In this document: piece by piece, positions 13,638-27,350 of the stretch
How the letters are laid out: each line of letters starts with the position of its first letter
How positions within the stretch are numbered: the stretch's first letter is position 1
From: Fremontodendron californicum
Taxonomy: Eukaryota > Streptophyta > Magnoliopsida > Malvales > Malvaceae
Length of the DNA: 64,000 nucleotides
Reading direction: 5' to 3'
Assembly: GCA_030761205.1 (NCBI GenBank)
Contig: JAULJL010000027.1
Coordinates: 3,725,001 to 3,789,000, forward strand
Notes under the pieces: model-generated
The model's database searches: none
Told to the model about the DNA's origin: nothing
What the model saw: the letters and a program-made list of their open reading frames with translations, nothing else
Translations under genes and position numbers: made by a program

Positions 13638-13660
13638 CATATATATATATATATATATAT
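13638..13660. repeat. (AT)n microsatellite
   Basis: About 11 AT units. Confidence 0.9.
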
Positions 13661-16600
13661 TTCACCTTTTAATTTGTTATTCTTTTGTGAATTTGTTTAA
13701 CTTATGGATATTTAATATTGACACAACAATATCACGTACAAATACTTGGACTGAAAAGACAGAATTTTTTACTTATTAACATCTTTTAATCTCAATTTTT
13801 AAATTGTAACTTTTATATACATATGAAAAAATTAACCCAACATGTCATTTTGGATGCTACATTTTTTAAATTAATATGTTCATAAGTAACTTGGTATTAT
13901 ACGGCCTAAACCAGACCTTGCATAAAGAAAGCTTTGAGCCATTCACAGAGTATTAATTAGCTACTTGGCTACCAAGAAATCAGGGTGAGTACGTACATGC
14001 CATCAATTAAGATGCAGCAGAAGAAGAAGCCTTTAGCTTATGTTATCGTTTTTTGGTATTACTATGAGAATTTATTATAAAATAAATTATCTAATCCATT
14101 GTTATTTGTTAGTGAAGTTTACTTTTAAATTATATTTAAAATAAAAAAAAAATGAGACATGTGATAATTTTTTAATTCTGTTTGTGAAGTTAAACCATTG
14201 CTGATATATAAAAAATAAAAATAAAAACCCATTAATTATAACTATTTTTAATAAAAAATAATTTTACATTATTATTTACAGCAGCAGTTCTAGTTCTAGA
14301 ACTAAGTTGAAAAATAATGAAGTTGTTTTAAAATAAACATTCTAATGATGCTAATTTCTGATGTAACAATATTTTTAAAAACCCTTTCATGCATTGACGC
14401 ATCAGAGAAACTTACAATCATAATAAAATTATATATATATATATGCAGATATAATAAAATAAAAAATATTAATTAAAAACAGAGAAGAAATCTCAAGACT
14501 CCTTGTAACTTGGAGTACCTGACAGCAAAACAAAATAAATGGGAGGCAAGCAAGCTAGCTAGCTACTTGGCTACCAAGAAATGGGGAGACAAAGACACGA
14601 AGAGGGTTTTACAGCTGCAATTGCAAACACTGAGCTAGCCAAACTACACTCATAAAATAAAAAAAATGAAAAATAAATTAATTAATAGTATTTTTAATGT
14701 GGCAAATAACAAGACTTGAAGACTTTTGTGTTGATGGTTGGTTGGTTTCTGCATTGCGATTTGGTCTTTTATTGTAATTAAATATTATAATTGATTTGAT
14801 TATGATTATGATTTAATTTGATTTGATTATTTTTTAAATTAATGAAAATTTTACAAGAAAATAAATTTTCATATTTTAAACTGCGAATTGTTTGTACAAG
14901 AGAGTATACAATATATATACGAGAAATTTTCATTAATCTAAAAAAAATCAAACTAAAATTTAATTATATAATAATCAAATCAAAATATAATATCTAATTA
15001 TTATAATAATTAAGATTAATAGCAGCAATGCTGAGAGGGCAAACAAAAATCTGGCCATGTCAGAAAAAGGAAGACTACCATGTGGAACCCATGTATCTAG
15101 CTTTGACTAATTATATCATATACCTATAAGTATTGGAGAAAGAGCATTATTTACGTTGTTTAATATTTAATTAGAATAAGGACTGAGGAGCCTGCACTTG
15201 CAGGTGCTTACTATGTTGCAATTTGCAAAGATTGAATTATTTATATATTTTTATATATTAAAAAAATTACATAGTTAGTTTGATTATATATATATATATC
15301 TAACATTTAACTTCGATTTGATACATGTTTTTATTTTTTTAAATATAATAAAATAAAAAAAATATTTGTCAAATTTTGAGTATTAAAAAGATTTACAACA
15401 AAATTGATTAGAGGTTATGTATTTTTTTTAAATATTCATATTCAACATTTTTATGTTATACATATTCAGATATAATTTTGAGGTATAATTCTCATTATAT
15501 ATAAAAAAAATTAAAAATAAGTACATATATATCATACATATATTTTTATCTATTACTCATTTTTAAATTCAGATAACATAAATAAAAAATTATTTTACAT
15601 GCAACCTATTCCACAAATTCCTACAGCCCTGAATTGCATTTATAAAAGCAAATCCTGGTAATTTAACAAACAACATTAATGGTGAAGTAGGGTACATAAA
15701 ATCTCAGAGAGACAACTTTCTTGGAATGCTACAATATTTAAAAAGATAAATTAATGCTCTAATCCTGATATCCACAACAACATGTTTCAACAGTTGTGAG
15801 CCCACCGGCCTCCTCATCTACTCTACTCTACTCCATTTTATTATATTATTATATTATATTTATATAAATCAATCCCCACCAAATGCAAAACTAAAAACAT
15901 TGAGATAATTAAAGATTAATTATGCTATCATATCTTGTACTGATTCACAATTTGAATTTTAATTTTTTTACTATAATTTATATAAATTAAATTCTCTTAT
16001 TATATTGTTTTAAAAATTTTGGTCCAATTAATTACGGTGTTACTTTTCTTCCGTTAAAAATGTTGACGTGGACGTTGACTTTCTGACGTGGCATTGACTT
16101 CGCTGACGTGGCGAGCTTAGTCAGCAATTTTTTTTTGCCAATTGATGACGTGGACTTTTTTTTTGCCACGTGGTTTACTAATAAATGATATTATTAGTCC
16201 TCTACTTATGCAAAAATTCAGATTTAGTCCCTTTACAATAATTTTAAAAAAAATTTGCACCTATATTTTTCAATATTTCAAATTTCGATCCAATATTAAA
16301 AATATTCATATTATTAAAAAAAATTATTATTAAAATAATAATATTATTATATTAAATAAAATTTATTATTTAAATAATAAAAGATATTATTTTTTGTTAG
16401 TATTAATAATTATATATTTTTATAATTAAATTTTTATATTTTTATAATTAAATTTATAGATTTTTATAAAAAAATTATTTTTATATTAATATTAATATTT
16501 ATAATTAAATTTAAATATTTTATATTTTATAAAAAATATTTTTATATTAATATTTATATATTTTCAAAAAAAATAGTCCCTTTATAATGATTTAAATTAT

Positions 16601-16674
16601 TTAAATTTAATTATAAAAATATATAAGTATTAATATCAAAACAATTCTTTTAATATTTTTTAAACAGTATTTTG

Positions 16675-16760
16675 AGCTTACGGGCCAGCACGAGCCGAGC
16701 TTGGGTAAAAGTTATAAAAAAATTTGGGTTGCGGCCCGGTCCGATTCATGAACACCTCTA
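16675..16760. mobile_element. fragment of hAT-type MITE inside long-TIR element
   Basis: A GC-richer island containing 'cgggccagcacgagcc' and 'cggcccggtccgattcatga' followed by 'acacctcta', which matches the terminal sequence of the elements at 34166-34440 and 56213-56464 in reverse. Only one end is recognised. Confidence 0.5.
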
Positions 16761-16853
16761 ACGCCAGCACATTTAACAGTGGAAAATGAATTTTGTTTAA
16801 GGCTCCATCTATTTCGCAATAAATTATCTTTCATAATTTTTAGAAGGAAAATA

Positions 16854-16883
16854 TTAACCAGTGCCTAGTGGCACTGGTTAAAA

Positions 16884-16923
<40 letters not shown>

Positions 16924-17024
16924 AATTAATGCATCATTTTTTTTTAATTCAATTAAAGTGATGTATTTAATGCAAAAAAAATTCTTAAAAAAGTAAATAA
17001 ATAATCTTATAGGCATCGGTTAAG
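16854..17024. mobile_element. AT-rich MITE nested in long-TIR element
   Basis: Left 'ttaaccagtgcctagtggca' and right 'cttataggcatcggttaag' are inverted relatives. A (TA)n(TG)n tract lies at 16886-16922. This is the clearest copy of the TTAACC family. Confidence 0.65.
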
Positions 17025-17795
17025 CGAATTTTTTTTAGAAAAGAGCTATAAGGTACTCACTAAACCCATGAATTTTATTTGACTCGAACCATATCTTTAA
17101 CATGATTTTTATACCTGAACTTAACTTAATCCGATATGATATATTATTATATTAATAAAAACTATTTTATTTAATTTTAATTAAAAACATTTAAAAATGT
17201 TAAAATAAAAAGTCTTTAATATTTTAATTTTAAATATTTCTTGAATATTATTAAACATAAATATTTTTATATTTTAATAATAAATATTAATACTAGCAAA
17301 AAGTAGTATCTTTTATTATTTAAATAATAAATACTATTTAATATAATAGTATTATTATTTCAATAATAATTTTTTTATAATATGAATATTTTAAATATTT
17401 TTAAGATTGGATTGAAATTTGAAATCTCGAAAAGTATAGGTACAAATTTTTTTAAAATCATCGTAAAAGGACTAAATCTGCATTTTTTTTATAAGTACAG
17501 GGACTAATAACATCATTTATTAGTAACTGACATGGCAAAAAAAGTCCACATCATCAATTGACCAAATTTTTTGCTGACTAAGCTCGTCACGTTAGCAAAG
17601 TTAATGCCACGTCAGCAAGTCAACGTCCACTTCAGCATTTTTAACGGAAGAAAAATAACACCGTTATTAATTGCTTCAAATTTTTTAAAGTAATATAGTA
17701 ACAGGATTTCATTTATATAAATTATAGTAGAGGGACTAAATTTCAAATTTTGAATAAGTACAAGGATTGATAACATAATTAATCCAATAATTAAT

Positions 17796-20202
17796 GAATG
17801 ACATTTTGAAATGGGATGACCAGAAAAAGACCCTTGAGGCTGCTTGCTTTCAATCTAACATCTACTACATTTTTATCTCCACACCAGTCTTGTCTTGTCT
17901 TGGCCACAATGTCATGATCTGCATATAATGTGAATGTGATAATGGTATGGATGCAGTTCATTTTTGAATCAAGGAAAATGGTCCCGGTCAAGCATGTTTT
18001 AGGCACTTGGAAACCACCAGAAAAGAACAAAGAAAGAAAAAAAAAATTGGGGCCAGGGTCACTTTCTTGAGGGAGGGGTCAGGTGCACTGATAAGCTAGC
18101 CCTGCTGCAATTGTTCTCTTATGAATTGCCTTAAACCCACATGCTTCCCAATACCCACATGACCCATTCACATGCCTAATGCACAAAATGAAGTACAATG
18201 TTTTCTGGCTTAATTTATACATGTTATTTATTATGATCATCGACATGGTTTACGAAATTCATCAATTCAAGCAAGTTAATTATGGTTCACTTGATTAATT
18301 ATGGTATATGAAATAAATCCCAAAAGCGACCAATTCCAAAAACAAAGCATGTTACAGTTACATTAAAGTTATAAATCGTCCTTCAAAAAAGACTGTTGCT
18401 AATAGAAATCAAACTTATGTTTTACAAATGGAATATTCGATCCTTTATCAACTCAACCAACCCGTTGTCGAACAAGTCGGTCTTTGGAATAGGGTATCAT
18501 ATGACAATGTCGAAAGAATCTTACTAAAGACAAATATAGGCAGACTCTACCAATAAAATAGAGGAAAAGAAAGAAAATTTATAAATTTTATCATTTTATA
18601 AATGCTAAAAAGTAATACAAAAAAGAACATATCATATCCAAATATCTACTGCCAACTCATCACATTCCCAATTGGATTTCACGAGTCTTCCACATGGGTA
18701 GATTTAAATGCATATATCTAGACTGCTACTGGGGCCAATATTCATGCCTCAATTGATTGCCTTTCTGGAAATTGACGACAAAAAGAAAACATTGATGGAG
18801 AAAAACTTGCATTTTTCTATCCAATGAAATCATGTTCATGCACTTACTGATGTAGTATTTAACACTTTTGATCCTCTGATCTGCTCAGAACCAGCAGTTT
18901 AGCCAAGAAAATTATATTGGGCATGTGACTGTGAGTGTTCACAGAGAACACGGCAGAGCGACATTCATGCATGGATCATAGGGCAGCCAAGAAGCTTATC
19001 AAAGGACATGTTTAAACATGTTTCAGACAGAAGTTTTAATTAAAAATGAGCACGTTTTTGTTTGATTATATCTGCAGTTGATAGCCAATCATTGACAAGT
19101 TTTCAGTCTAAAATATATGGACTCTTAAACCAACAATTTTCTACTAGTTTGTTCTTGCTGGTACCAAGTAGCAGAACAAGTGGACCATAATAATTTCCTA
19201 TTGTATAAGTATTCTACTGCATTTGAAATGATTTTTGAGAGGGACAAAAATATCATGAATAGTTTATACATAAAGCTTACCAGTAAGTGGCAACTTCAAT
19301 TGAAAATGAAATAATTCTCAGCTGATTAATCTAATTACTGTCCAGCTGAAAACCAAAATACTAGTCAATCAAGCATGAAAGGAATCTTATCATGCAAATC
19401 CACACTGCAAAACCAGTATAGCAAGAGCAACTATGAATATATGTACATCTCAAAAGCATATACAATGTAATATCTTAGTTAACAATGTCGAATTGATTTT
19501 AGGTGAATAAAAATAAGGAAGAAAGATCATGGGGCAACAACTAAATTTTATTTGAATTAAGCCGATCATGCACATGTGCTAAGAGCCTAAGAGAATAACC
19601 AGGAAAAAAGAAAACCATTACTATGGTGGGGTGCATGTCAATAGAAAAAACATGAAAGAACATGACAAATTAATAACACATTAAAGAACAACTTAATGCA
19701 ATTTTATTTGAAACGCAGTCGAGAAAAGAATCGAATCATATATATCTTAAAGGAGTTCTGACCCAAAAGCTAAAACATATAGGACCGGCTTTTAAAAAAA
19801 TTGCTTGCAATTTAGTAACCATGTTTATGCTCTTGTTCAAGCACTTAATGAGCTAGCTCCACCTAGTACCTATCATTGATATCTTGTTTCTGCTTAGAGC
19901 AAGGAACTAAGCACTAAACAAGTAGTTGTAAGGTGCTTTCAACTTGCAAAAAAAAACCCATCATCTCCATGTTAGAATATAAAAATTAACCACCCACATG
20001 CAATGATGCAAAGCCAAAACAAATGCTGGTGAACATGTTTATGCATGTTTTAGCATACTCTGGGAAGAAAAGATTTGCTGCATTGTCTACACTAGCAGCC
20101 ACTCATGACGTTTGGAGTATTAGATTTACGATCTCTCTGTAAATACAATAGAAAGAGGATGGGCCACTCTGGTCAACCTAAAAATTAGACGATGTGAAGC
20201 TG

Positions 20203-20247
<45 letters not shown>

Positions 20248-23200
20248 GACATAGATGAGGAGTACTGACAATTGAAAAATTATCAATCTAAACTGCTTAT
20301 AGTTTGCTTTCCAAAATCTAGCAGCCTGACTTAAACTGTTACTACCTCAAATTGACATTGATGAATAAATTAGAGACCATTATGATCCTTGAATAATTTG
20401 TATTCTTGCATAAAACTTGGTCATAAACTCATGATTGACATGATATATTGCTCTCTGAGTGATCGTTTTTCCCCAACTTTTGAACTAAAATTAGTAAAAC
20501 TATGTCAAGGAAATCACATTTCTCATCATCTGACAACCTGATATATCTGGTAGGCTTCTACTAAGGGAAAGAGACTAAGAGAGTAACCATCAACTTATTA
20601 GAAACACCAATTGGCAAAACCTTGACTTCAAAGCCATCCCAAACATTCAAAATTACAGCCGTTATGGTTTGCAAACCATCCTAAATATTTCAAACTACTT
20701 CTGCAGACTAATGGCTTCTCAGGTAACTAGAGAGAAACTACTTAGGTACTGAAAATCTATAGGCAAAATATCAAGGATAACATTCAAGACTAGAAAAAAT
20801 TGTCCAGAATTGTAAACCCAATATCAGCTTTTGTTTCCTACACTGGAAGAAAAGGCGCTGGAAATAATTAGGGAAGGACGGTTAAAAATTGACATGTCTG
20901 GGTTGCTGCTCCCTCCAGAAGCCCACATGCACATGTATGTGCATTGTTGAAAATCAAGCCAACAAAATTTCACCATCATATCCGTAGTAACAAGATCAAC
21001 TCATCTTTTGACATTTCAATTTAATGCTGATACATGTACATATGGTGCCACAGATTTTTATGAAATTAAGACGAGAAAGAAGGCAGGAAAACCACATCTT
21101 CATCAATCAGACATAAAAAAATGGCTTATCTCTTAAGGAAATCTTCAGCCGCCTGATGATAATTTGATTTTATTCCTCATGTCTTCCACATGGGTAGATA
21201 TGAATGCAAATCAAGAAAACAATAGATTGTCAATCTCTGTAATGATTTGCTTTCCTGGACTGCTGGACACATTAATTGTTTGCTTATGCATGTACCAGCT
21301 ACCATACTGAAAAACATTGTTATTCATGCAACAGGCAACAGCTAGCTTTCAATGTCCCTAGGCTGTTTCATTGTGCCAAGATCATTTGGCTAGGATATTG
21401 CCTTAGCAAGACCCTTTCCAGGTTATATGAAACATTCACATGCTTGTTTGAATCCACTAACCCACTCACATGCATTCCATTGGACAACTAAAGATCTCAA
21501 CTAATGGGAAAGAAAAAAAATAGTCCAGCTTTTATGGCAATGGAAATGGCACGATAGCAGCCATACTTCACCCATTCAAAATATCCCAAAGTTTGAAATT
21601 TCCCTCCCCAAACTTAATCATCCCAAAGAAAGGGCATACAGCTTTCAACATTTTCAACTAATTATGGTCTTAGGAAGGATTACTAGAAGCTCTATAAAAT
21701 ATCTGAATGTGTCAAATTCCAGTGATTTAGACATATAGCTTCTCATTGGTCCTATATAATTGACTAGGGTTCTAACTTTAGCATGGACAGAGAACTCTTG
21801 ATTAAGTACCAGAAAAGAAAAAATGAACCAACAATATTAAGCATGAGTTAGATTCTGCTCAAAACAAAACTCTATAAAGGCCCAAGCTTAGTTTATTGGC
21901 CTGATAAAAAAAGTCCTGAGCAGACAGCCCAGATGACTTTTAATTGACTCCCTATTCTACAGCCTGCAGGATTCTCTCCCCAAGGGCCATACATAACTTA
22001 CCCAGACCCACTACATTTCTCCTCATCCATTTACTCAAGTCACGCCAATCTCATGGTTTCAGATAAAGTAGCAATCCCCCTCAGTTAAGGATTACATGTA
22101 AATTCTATCTATCAGATTTGAGAAAGTTACTTACAATTCATACTAATTTATTGTTTGTTAATGTTTCACTTTTTTATTATGAGAATGATAAATTGCTAAC
22201 TCTTTGGTGTGATGATCATAAAGCACAAACTTGTGAATAAGACAACCAACAAATGTAATGCAAATTTAAACTCTAATTAATGATGTTTCTTGTATCAACC
22301 AAGCTATTCAAGTGTAAATTTATGCGCGCGCTTACCTCAAGGCCTGTCACCTGCATTGCAACTTTGCTGCACTTTTATACTTACTGTCTCATCTGAGTGT
22401 TAAGTTGATTTATCAGCATTAATTTGCAATACCAGTATAAATTATGTAAATTGGCATCTTGAGTGGGTACTAATTTGTATTTTGGTGCCTGCAACATAAG
22501 GTTCACTTTTAATGTTTGCAACCATACACCATGACAAGCACAGAAGTGCTTAGAAATTCATTAGTTTATTACTTATGCAGCTTGACTCTGTTTTATTTGG
22601 ATATGTCCCAGAGGCTGAGCGAATGACTATTGATTTTACAGTTGCCTTTAGGAATGTACACCATGTCAACTCCTTTTACCAGATGCTTGGACAGAAATGC
22701 GTTTTGCTAGATGCTTTACAATTCATACAACATTAAGCTTGGACTGACTATTGGTTTTTCAGGCTCTAAAGCTATGGCGGAAAAACGTGCCATTCATACA
22801 ACACCCAAGGTACACTAATCCATATATCATACAGGGATGAAGCTTTGAAGCGTGATAGAAAACTGCAATATTGCTGTTCAGGAGTGGGACGGAACAAAGA
22901 TGAATTCATGCAGGGAAGTGATTCAGGAATTGAGGGCTAAGAGAAATCATGGGGAACGATTGTTTGTATGGAGAGATGCTAAGTGGCCATGGTCTTGAAT
23001 AGTTCTATCGGTGAGGTTTTTTTTTTTTTTTTTTCTTTGTTCATTTATGTGAGCATAATTGCCTAAGTTATATTCTCTGTTGTCAACTCTCAAATTCGAA
23101 GAACTTTGTCTTTCTTTTTGCACTATCTTCAAGGAGCTAGCTGTTGCATATTTACCACTTTCTTAAAGTGATTTTTGCCCCCATTGGCTGTCAAGTTTAT

Positions 23201-25290
23201 TACTTGAATTTTCTGTTAAAAGGTATTAATTGTTTTAATTTGGACAATCTAGATGGCATGACCTGGCCGAGATGAGCAAATACTTGAGAACTTTTTTTGC
23301 TTTAACCCCTTGAGTGGAAGTTAAAAGAGAGTAGGAAGAAGGATAAATAAATTCTTTAACTTACATAGAAAAATATTAAAGGGAGAGAAATGGGGAATGG
23401 TTAGAAGAGAAAACCTCAGCCGGTTCCGCTCTATATTTGGAGAAGTATAGATGACAAATTATGCATGCAGGCATGTTGAATCTTATTGAAAAAAACTAGG
23501 ACATGCATGACAAAGTAAGTCACTACCCATTTTTGAAGTCATTTTTTGATGGCTCAGGTTAATATTTCTCATCATAGTAAATAGTTTTCTGCTGTTTCTC
23601 AGGAGCTTTAATTAGTAGCTATTTAGAGTAATTTCAAGCAGGCAATTAAGACTGTATGAACGGTCGCAACTTGATGCTATAGTTTCTATTTTGCGGTTTC
23701 GATTTTATTCATCGTTGATATTTATGTAATTCACTGTAATAACATTCATTTCGTTCACAATCGCGATAAACGCGACCCACCCAAAAACATGTCCACGATC
23801 ACAATTTAAATCCCTAACTAAGAGTGCCCCACAATACCATGTCCCTTGGATTTAATATGAATTAATAAATGTTTGCATTCGACATTGGTATGATATAAAC
23901 TAACATAACATGCATTTCCTGAATCTAGTTTTAGGTGAGGCTCTTGTCAAGCTGCAGTGGGTATTATATTATCAAAACCAAACCTGCTTTCAAGATTTTC
24001 CCTAGACCTAATTGATGGAATATATTATATGGTTGTCTTGTTTGGCTGGTGTTTACATTCAACCAAATAGTAGCTACTTTTTCTTTTCTTTTTATTTCAT
24101 TTTCCAGTTCTTTTTTTCTACATTTCTATTCACCTGCACTGTAGATGATATGCTTCTTTTTTCCTTTTTTTTTTTCTTATACAGCATTTTTCTGCCATTA
24201 TTTTTGCTGACAATTTCTCCACTAGAATGAAGATACTTTGAAAGTTGTGTTGATTGAACATCAAACTCCTTGTAAATCTGTCCTATCCCCATTGCCTAAT
24301 CACTTTTCGTATTGGCAGGTAAGTAGCTTTATCAAGATGTAACCATTCCTTGCCAAAGAATCAAAATCCCAGATGATATGTTATACCGCAAATGGTAAGA
24401 CCGACTCCCCCCCAACTCTCGAGTCAAGTTGTCTAATGAGCACCCATATATAAGCAGTCATCCTTTTCCACCCGCATGACAATGGCACATTCCTGTAAAT
24501 TAAACATGTTACTAGCTTTTGGAATGAGTTAGGTATGGCTGGTATGATCTGGTTGTCATTTCTGCTGGTTGATCTAATTCGGATGGATCAATTCTTACAT
24601 TACAATCATGTTTTCTTATCTTAAAAACTGGATTCTGGTGGAAATTTTATTTTGCTTTTTTTTTTTTTCAATGTTTATGTATCGAAATTGAAGCTTTGTA
24701 AAAGATTAGTTCGGTTGAAGAAAGATATTATTTTTCTCTTTTTCAGCATAACATAAACGTTATGGCTCTGGTATATGGTTGCATTATTTGTGCAAACAAA
24801 CAAGTTCAGCCTAACTTCAATAGGAACAAGCAACCGAACAAGCTGGTTTCTTTCGAAATTATATATCTTCTCTTACAGATTGAAGGGACAAGGTGGTGGA
24901 CTAGTGATCATGGTTGGGTTGGGGGTTGGAACCTAATTCTTGTTATTCAACCAGCTAGCTTTAACTTGCTTTTCTGCTTCATACAACTCCTTTCCGAATC
25001 TTTTGACTTTTCCTTACATGTCAGGTTCTTTTATTTATTTAAATGTTATATTTAATGAATAACAGTGGAAAGAAGGTTTTTTTTTTTTTTTGTTGAAAAT
25101 ATAAGCATGTCCATCTCAAAAGAAAAGGATTAGATAGATTAAAGATAAAAAATTAAGGTTTTTTTTTTTTTACAGAAGTAATTAAAAAATCAAAAATCAA
25201 AGATAAATATTAAAAAATATATATCTGTCAAAGGAGTTAAAAAAATTTAAAACTTGAGATTTAGTTGAATTGATTCATGTAATCCCTCAA
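17796..25290. other. intergenic region without recognisable gene
   Basis: About 7.5 kb. The part from 17800 to 23200 is visibly less A/T-biased and lower in simple repeats than its surroundings, so it could hold a non-coding transcript or old gene debris, but no open frame longer than 79 codons and no known domain is seen. A (TA)n tract lies at 20206-20244. The motif 'tcttccacatgggtagat' occurs at both about 18686 and 21182 with similar neighbouring words. I searched by eye for common conserved plant microRNAs and saw none. Confidence 0.5.
20206..20244. repeat. (TA)n microsatellite
   Basis: About 19 TA units. Confidence 0.95.
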
Positions 25291-25299
25291 GAGGTTGTA

Positions 25300-25805
25300 T
25301 GACCTGTCAATTCTGATCTGAATCCGAAAAATTCGTCCAACTCTTCCGAATCCAAACCGAACTTAAATTAAATATAATTTTATTTTGAAAATATTAATTT
25401 AATAAAAATAATACATTTACCACAAATTATTAATTTGTTTTAATTTTATAACTTGTAATTACCATTTTGAAATGTGATAAAATATGCAATTATCATTTGG
25501 TATGTATAAATTGATCATATTCTTATATTTGTTCTCTTCTCTATATGTAAAATAGTATAGTGACTATACATGTATAATACAAGTATAGTACAATATCTAT
25601 AATTATACTATTATGATAATTTTTTTATCATGTGATTAGTTTAGTTTTTTGAATTATTATAATTTTAAAATATATTATATTATTTGGAATTGAATTGAAT
25701 TGAATTTTTTAATCAACGTATGGAAGTAAAACAAATATTTGTTTGAACTTGAAAAATATTACATCTGAATTTGTATGAACAATCCGACCTGTGAACAGAT
25801 CTAGT
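25300..25805. mobile_element. probable decayed hAT-type MITE
   Basis: Begins 'gacctgtcaattctgatctg' and ends 'cgacctgtgaacagatcta', inverted relatives of the TAGACCTGCTCATGG-type ends of the better copies at 34166 and 56213. The core is A/T-rich. No convincing 8 bp duplication is visible. Confidence 0.4.
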
Positions 25806-26705
25806 TAAAGTAATTCACTCTCAATTTAGTTGAAAAAAAAAAAAACTAAAATTTTTACTTGAAGAAAAGAAATTTGATTCCTAATATTTTAAAATAAAAA
25901 AGCGTGCATTAATTATTGAATTAAACGTTCAATGATAATGCATATGATATGTATATATATATATTTAAAATACATATAAAATAAGTTACTGAAATGTGTT
26001 TTATTATAATGATTTATATACATTATAATAATACTTTATCATGTGATATATAATAAATTAATATTTTAACAAACTGATCGTTGGATTTAGAAATATAATT
26101 GTACTCGTCGTGCACTTAAAGTTTCAAAACGATCCGATATCTCTATCATATCGATCGAGAATATTGTCTTTTTCAATATATATTTAACGATTGAATGTTT
26201 TTTACATCAAACAAATAGTTAGATATTTTTAATTTACTTAAAACTCAACGTGCATGATCTACGTGAATAAAATATGAAATATGACGGTAGAATTGTTAAA
26301 ATATTAATCGTATAAAAAATTATGAAAGTGTGTAAACTAATTTAGTTTTATACTATTGTAAGTGGATCACTCCTCTAATAAGAATTATACATTATACAAA
26401 AATATTATATATAGCAGTACTTCAATACGTTAAGAATTGCACCGTTGCTTATTATAAAATTTTTATTAATTTAATTTTATCCATTATGTTTAAAATTTAA
26501 AAATATTTAACATGATTAACTAATTTAATTTCATAACATTTATTATTATATTTTTATTTTGAACAAGAATTTATTATTATATTTGATTATACTTGATAAT
26601 TAAACTTTTATGTAATGTTCTTAAATCTAATTTAATTTTAATAAAAAATTATTCCAACTTCTAAAATTGGTTCACTTGATAAAACTTTTAGAAAAACACT
26701 TTGGG

Positions 26706-26864
26706 AACGGTTCATGATTCCCAAGGAGAATCACGGACACTCCTCCATCACATATTTTCAAAGTGAAAATCATAATTTTACCTGATGAGCAAGTCACCAG
26801 TTTATTGCTTTAAATCATGCGGCTCTTGTTTGTCCGTTATTCTCAATGAGAATGACGGACCGTT
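26706..26864. mobile_element. small foldback element
   Basis: Left 'aacggttcatgattccc' plus 'gagaatcacggaca' is mirrored on the right by the inverted 'tgtccgttattctc' plus 'gaatgacggaccgtt'. Each arm is about 35 bp and itself forms a hairpin around GATTCCC/GAGAATC. Total about 160 bp. Class unknown. Confidence 0.5.
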
Positions 26865-27084
26865 AGGAAAGTAAGGTCCAAACTTTTAGTATTAAGGATT
26901 ATTTGTCAAGATTGGAACGTTTCAACAAAGATAAAATTATATATTTTTCAAATAACTAAATAGATTCATTTAACGATTTCAGATACACGATAATATCTTT
27001 TTTTTTTTTTATCTTTAAGAAAATTTTAATAAAATCTGATTCGATCAAATAATCTATTTAAATTCAATCTAGTTCGATTTTAAA

Positions 27085-27350
27085 AATTAATAAATTCAAA
27101 TAACCCGAGTATCAAATCCAAAATGACCCAAACTAGAATGACTCAAACCCGAATAACCCGAGTGTCAAACCCGAAATGACCCGAACCAGAATGACCCGAA
27201 CTCGATTAACCCGAGTGTCAAACTCGAATAACCCGAATTCGAAATGACCCGAGCCAGAAATGATCTGAACCCGAAATAACTCGAACCCGAAATGACACGA
27301 TTGTTTTAAGATCCAAATTGATCCAACCCTAAATGACTCAACCCGACACG
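27085..27350. repeat. minisatellite with CCCGAAATGA-like units
   Basis: Imperfect tandem repetition of short words such as AACCCGA, AATGACCCGA and GAGTGTCAAAC, roughly 16-33 bp periods, over about 265 bp. It ends in 'gacaggtctag', the terminal sequence of the hAT-type MITEs here, so the array may be the expanded interior of such an element. Confidence 0.75.

Larger units (their letters stand above)
6960..15912. other. gene-poor, AT-rich intergenic region
   Basis: About 9 kb with no recognisable gene apart from the MITE copies listed separately. It contains (TA)n tracts at 7397-7417, 8029-8074 and 13638-13660, an (AAAT)n tract at 9734-9761, and an immediate 24-25 bp direct duplication at 10713-10763. 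At 10895-11030 there is a tRNA-like reverse-strand box ('gagattcgaactc') of the sort also seen near 890 and 46700. Open frames such as that at 10053-10283 (76 codons) show no domain. A 23 bp direct repeat links 13958-13980 and 14560-14582. Confidence 0.6.
15913..17785. mobile_element. long-TIR (Mutator-like) non-autonomous transposon
   Basis: The first about 430 bp and the last about 430 bp are inverted copies of each other. Shared landmarks are 'gattaattatg' at the outer ends, 'cttccgttaaaaatg', a run of TGACGTGGC-like motifs, and 'tttagtccctt'. The element is flanked by 9 bp GATAATTAA (15904-15912) and AATAATTAA (17786-17794), matching at 8 of 9 positions, as expected for a Mutator-like target-site duplication. 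The interior is A/T-rich, has no transposase, and holds a nested small MITE (16854-17024) and a fragment of a hAT-type MITE end (16675-16760). The inverted repeat is directly visible; superfamily placement rests on the 9 bp duplication and TIR length. Confidence 0.8.

Noticed and set aside
13958..14582. 23 bp direct repeat 602 bp apart as a possible target-site duplication or LTR boundary
   Set aside because: Too long for a known duplication type and the enclosed DNA shows no matching termini; may be a local duplication.
24762..25055. 97-codon frame rich in aromatic residues
   Set aside because: No domain, composition follows A/T-rich DNA, no splice or promoter support.
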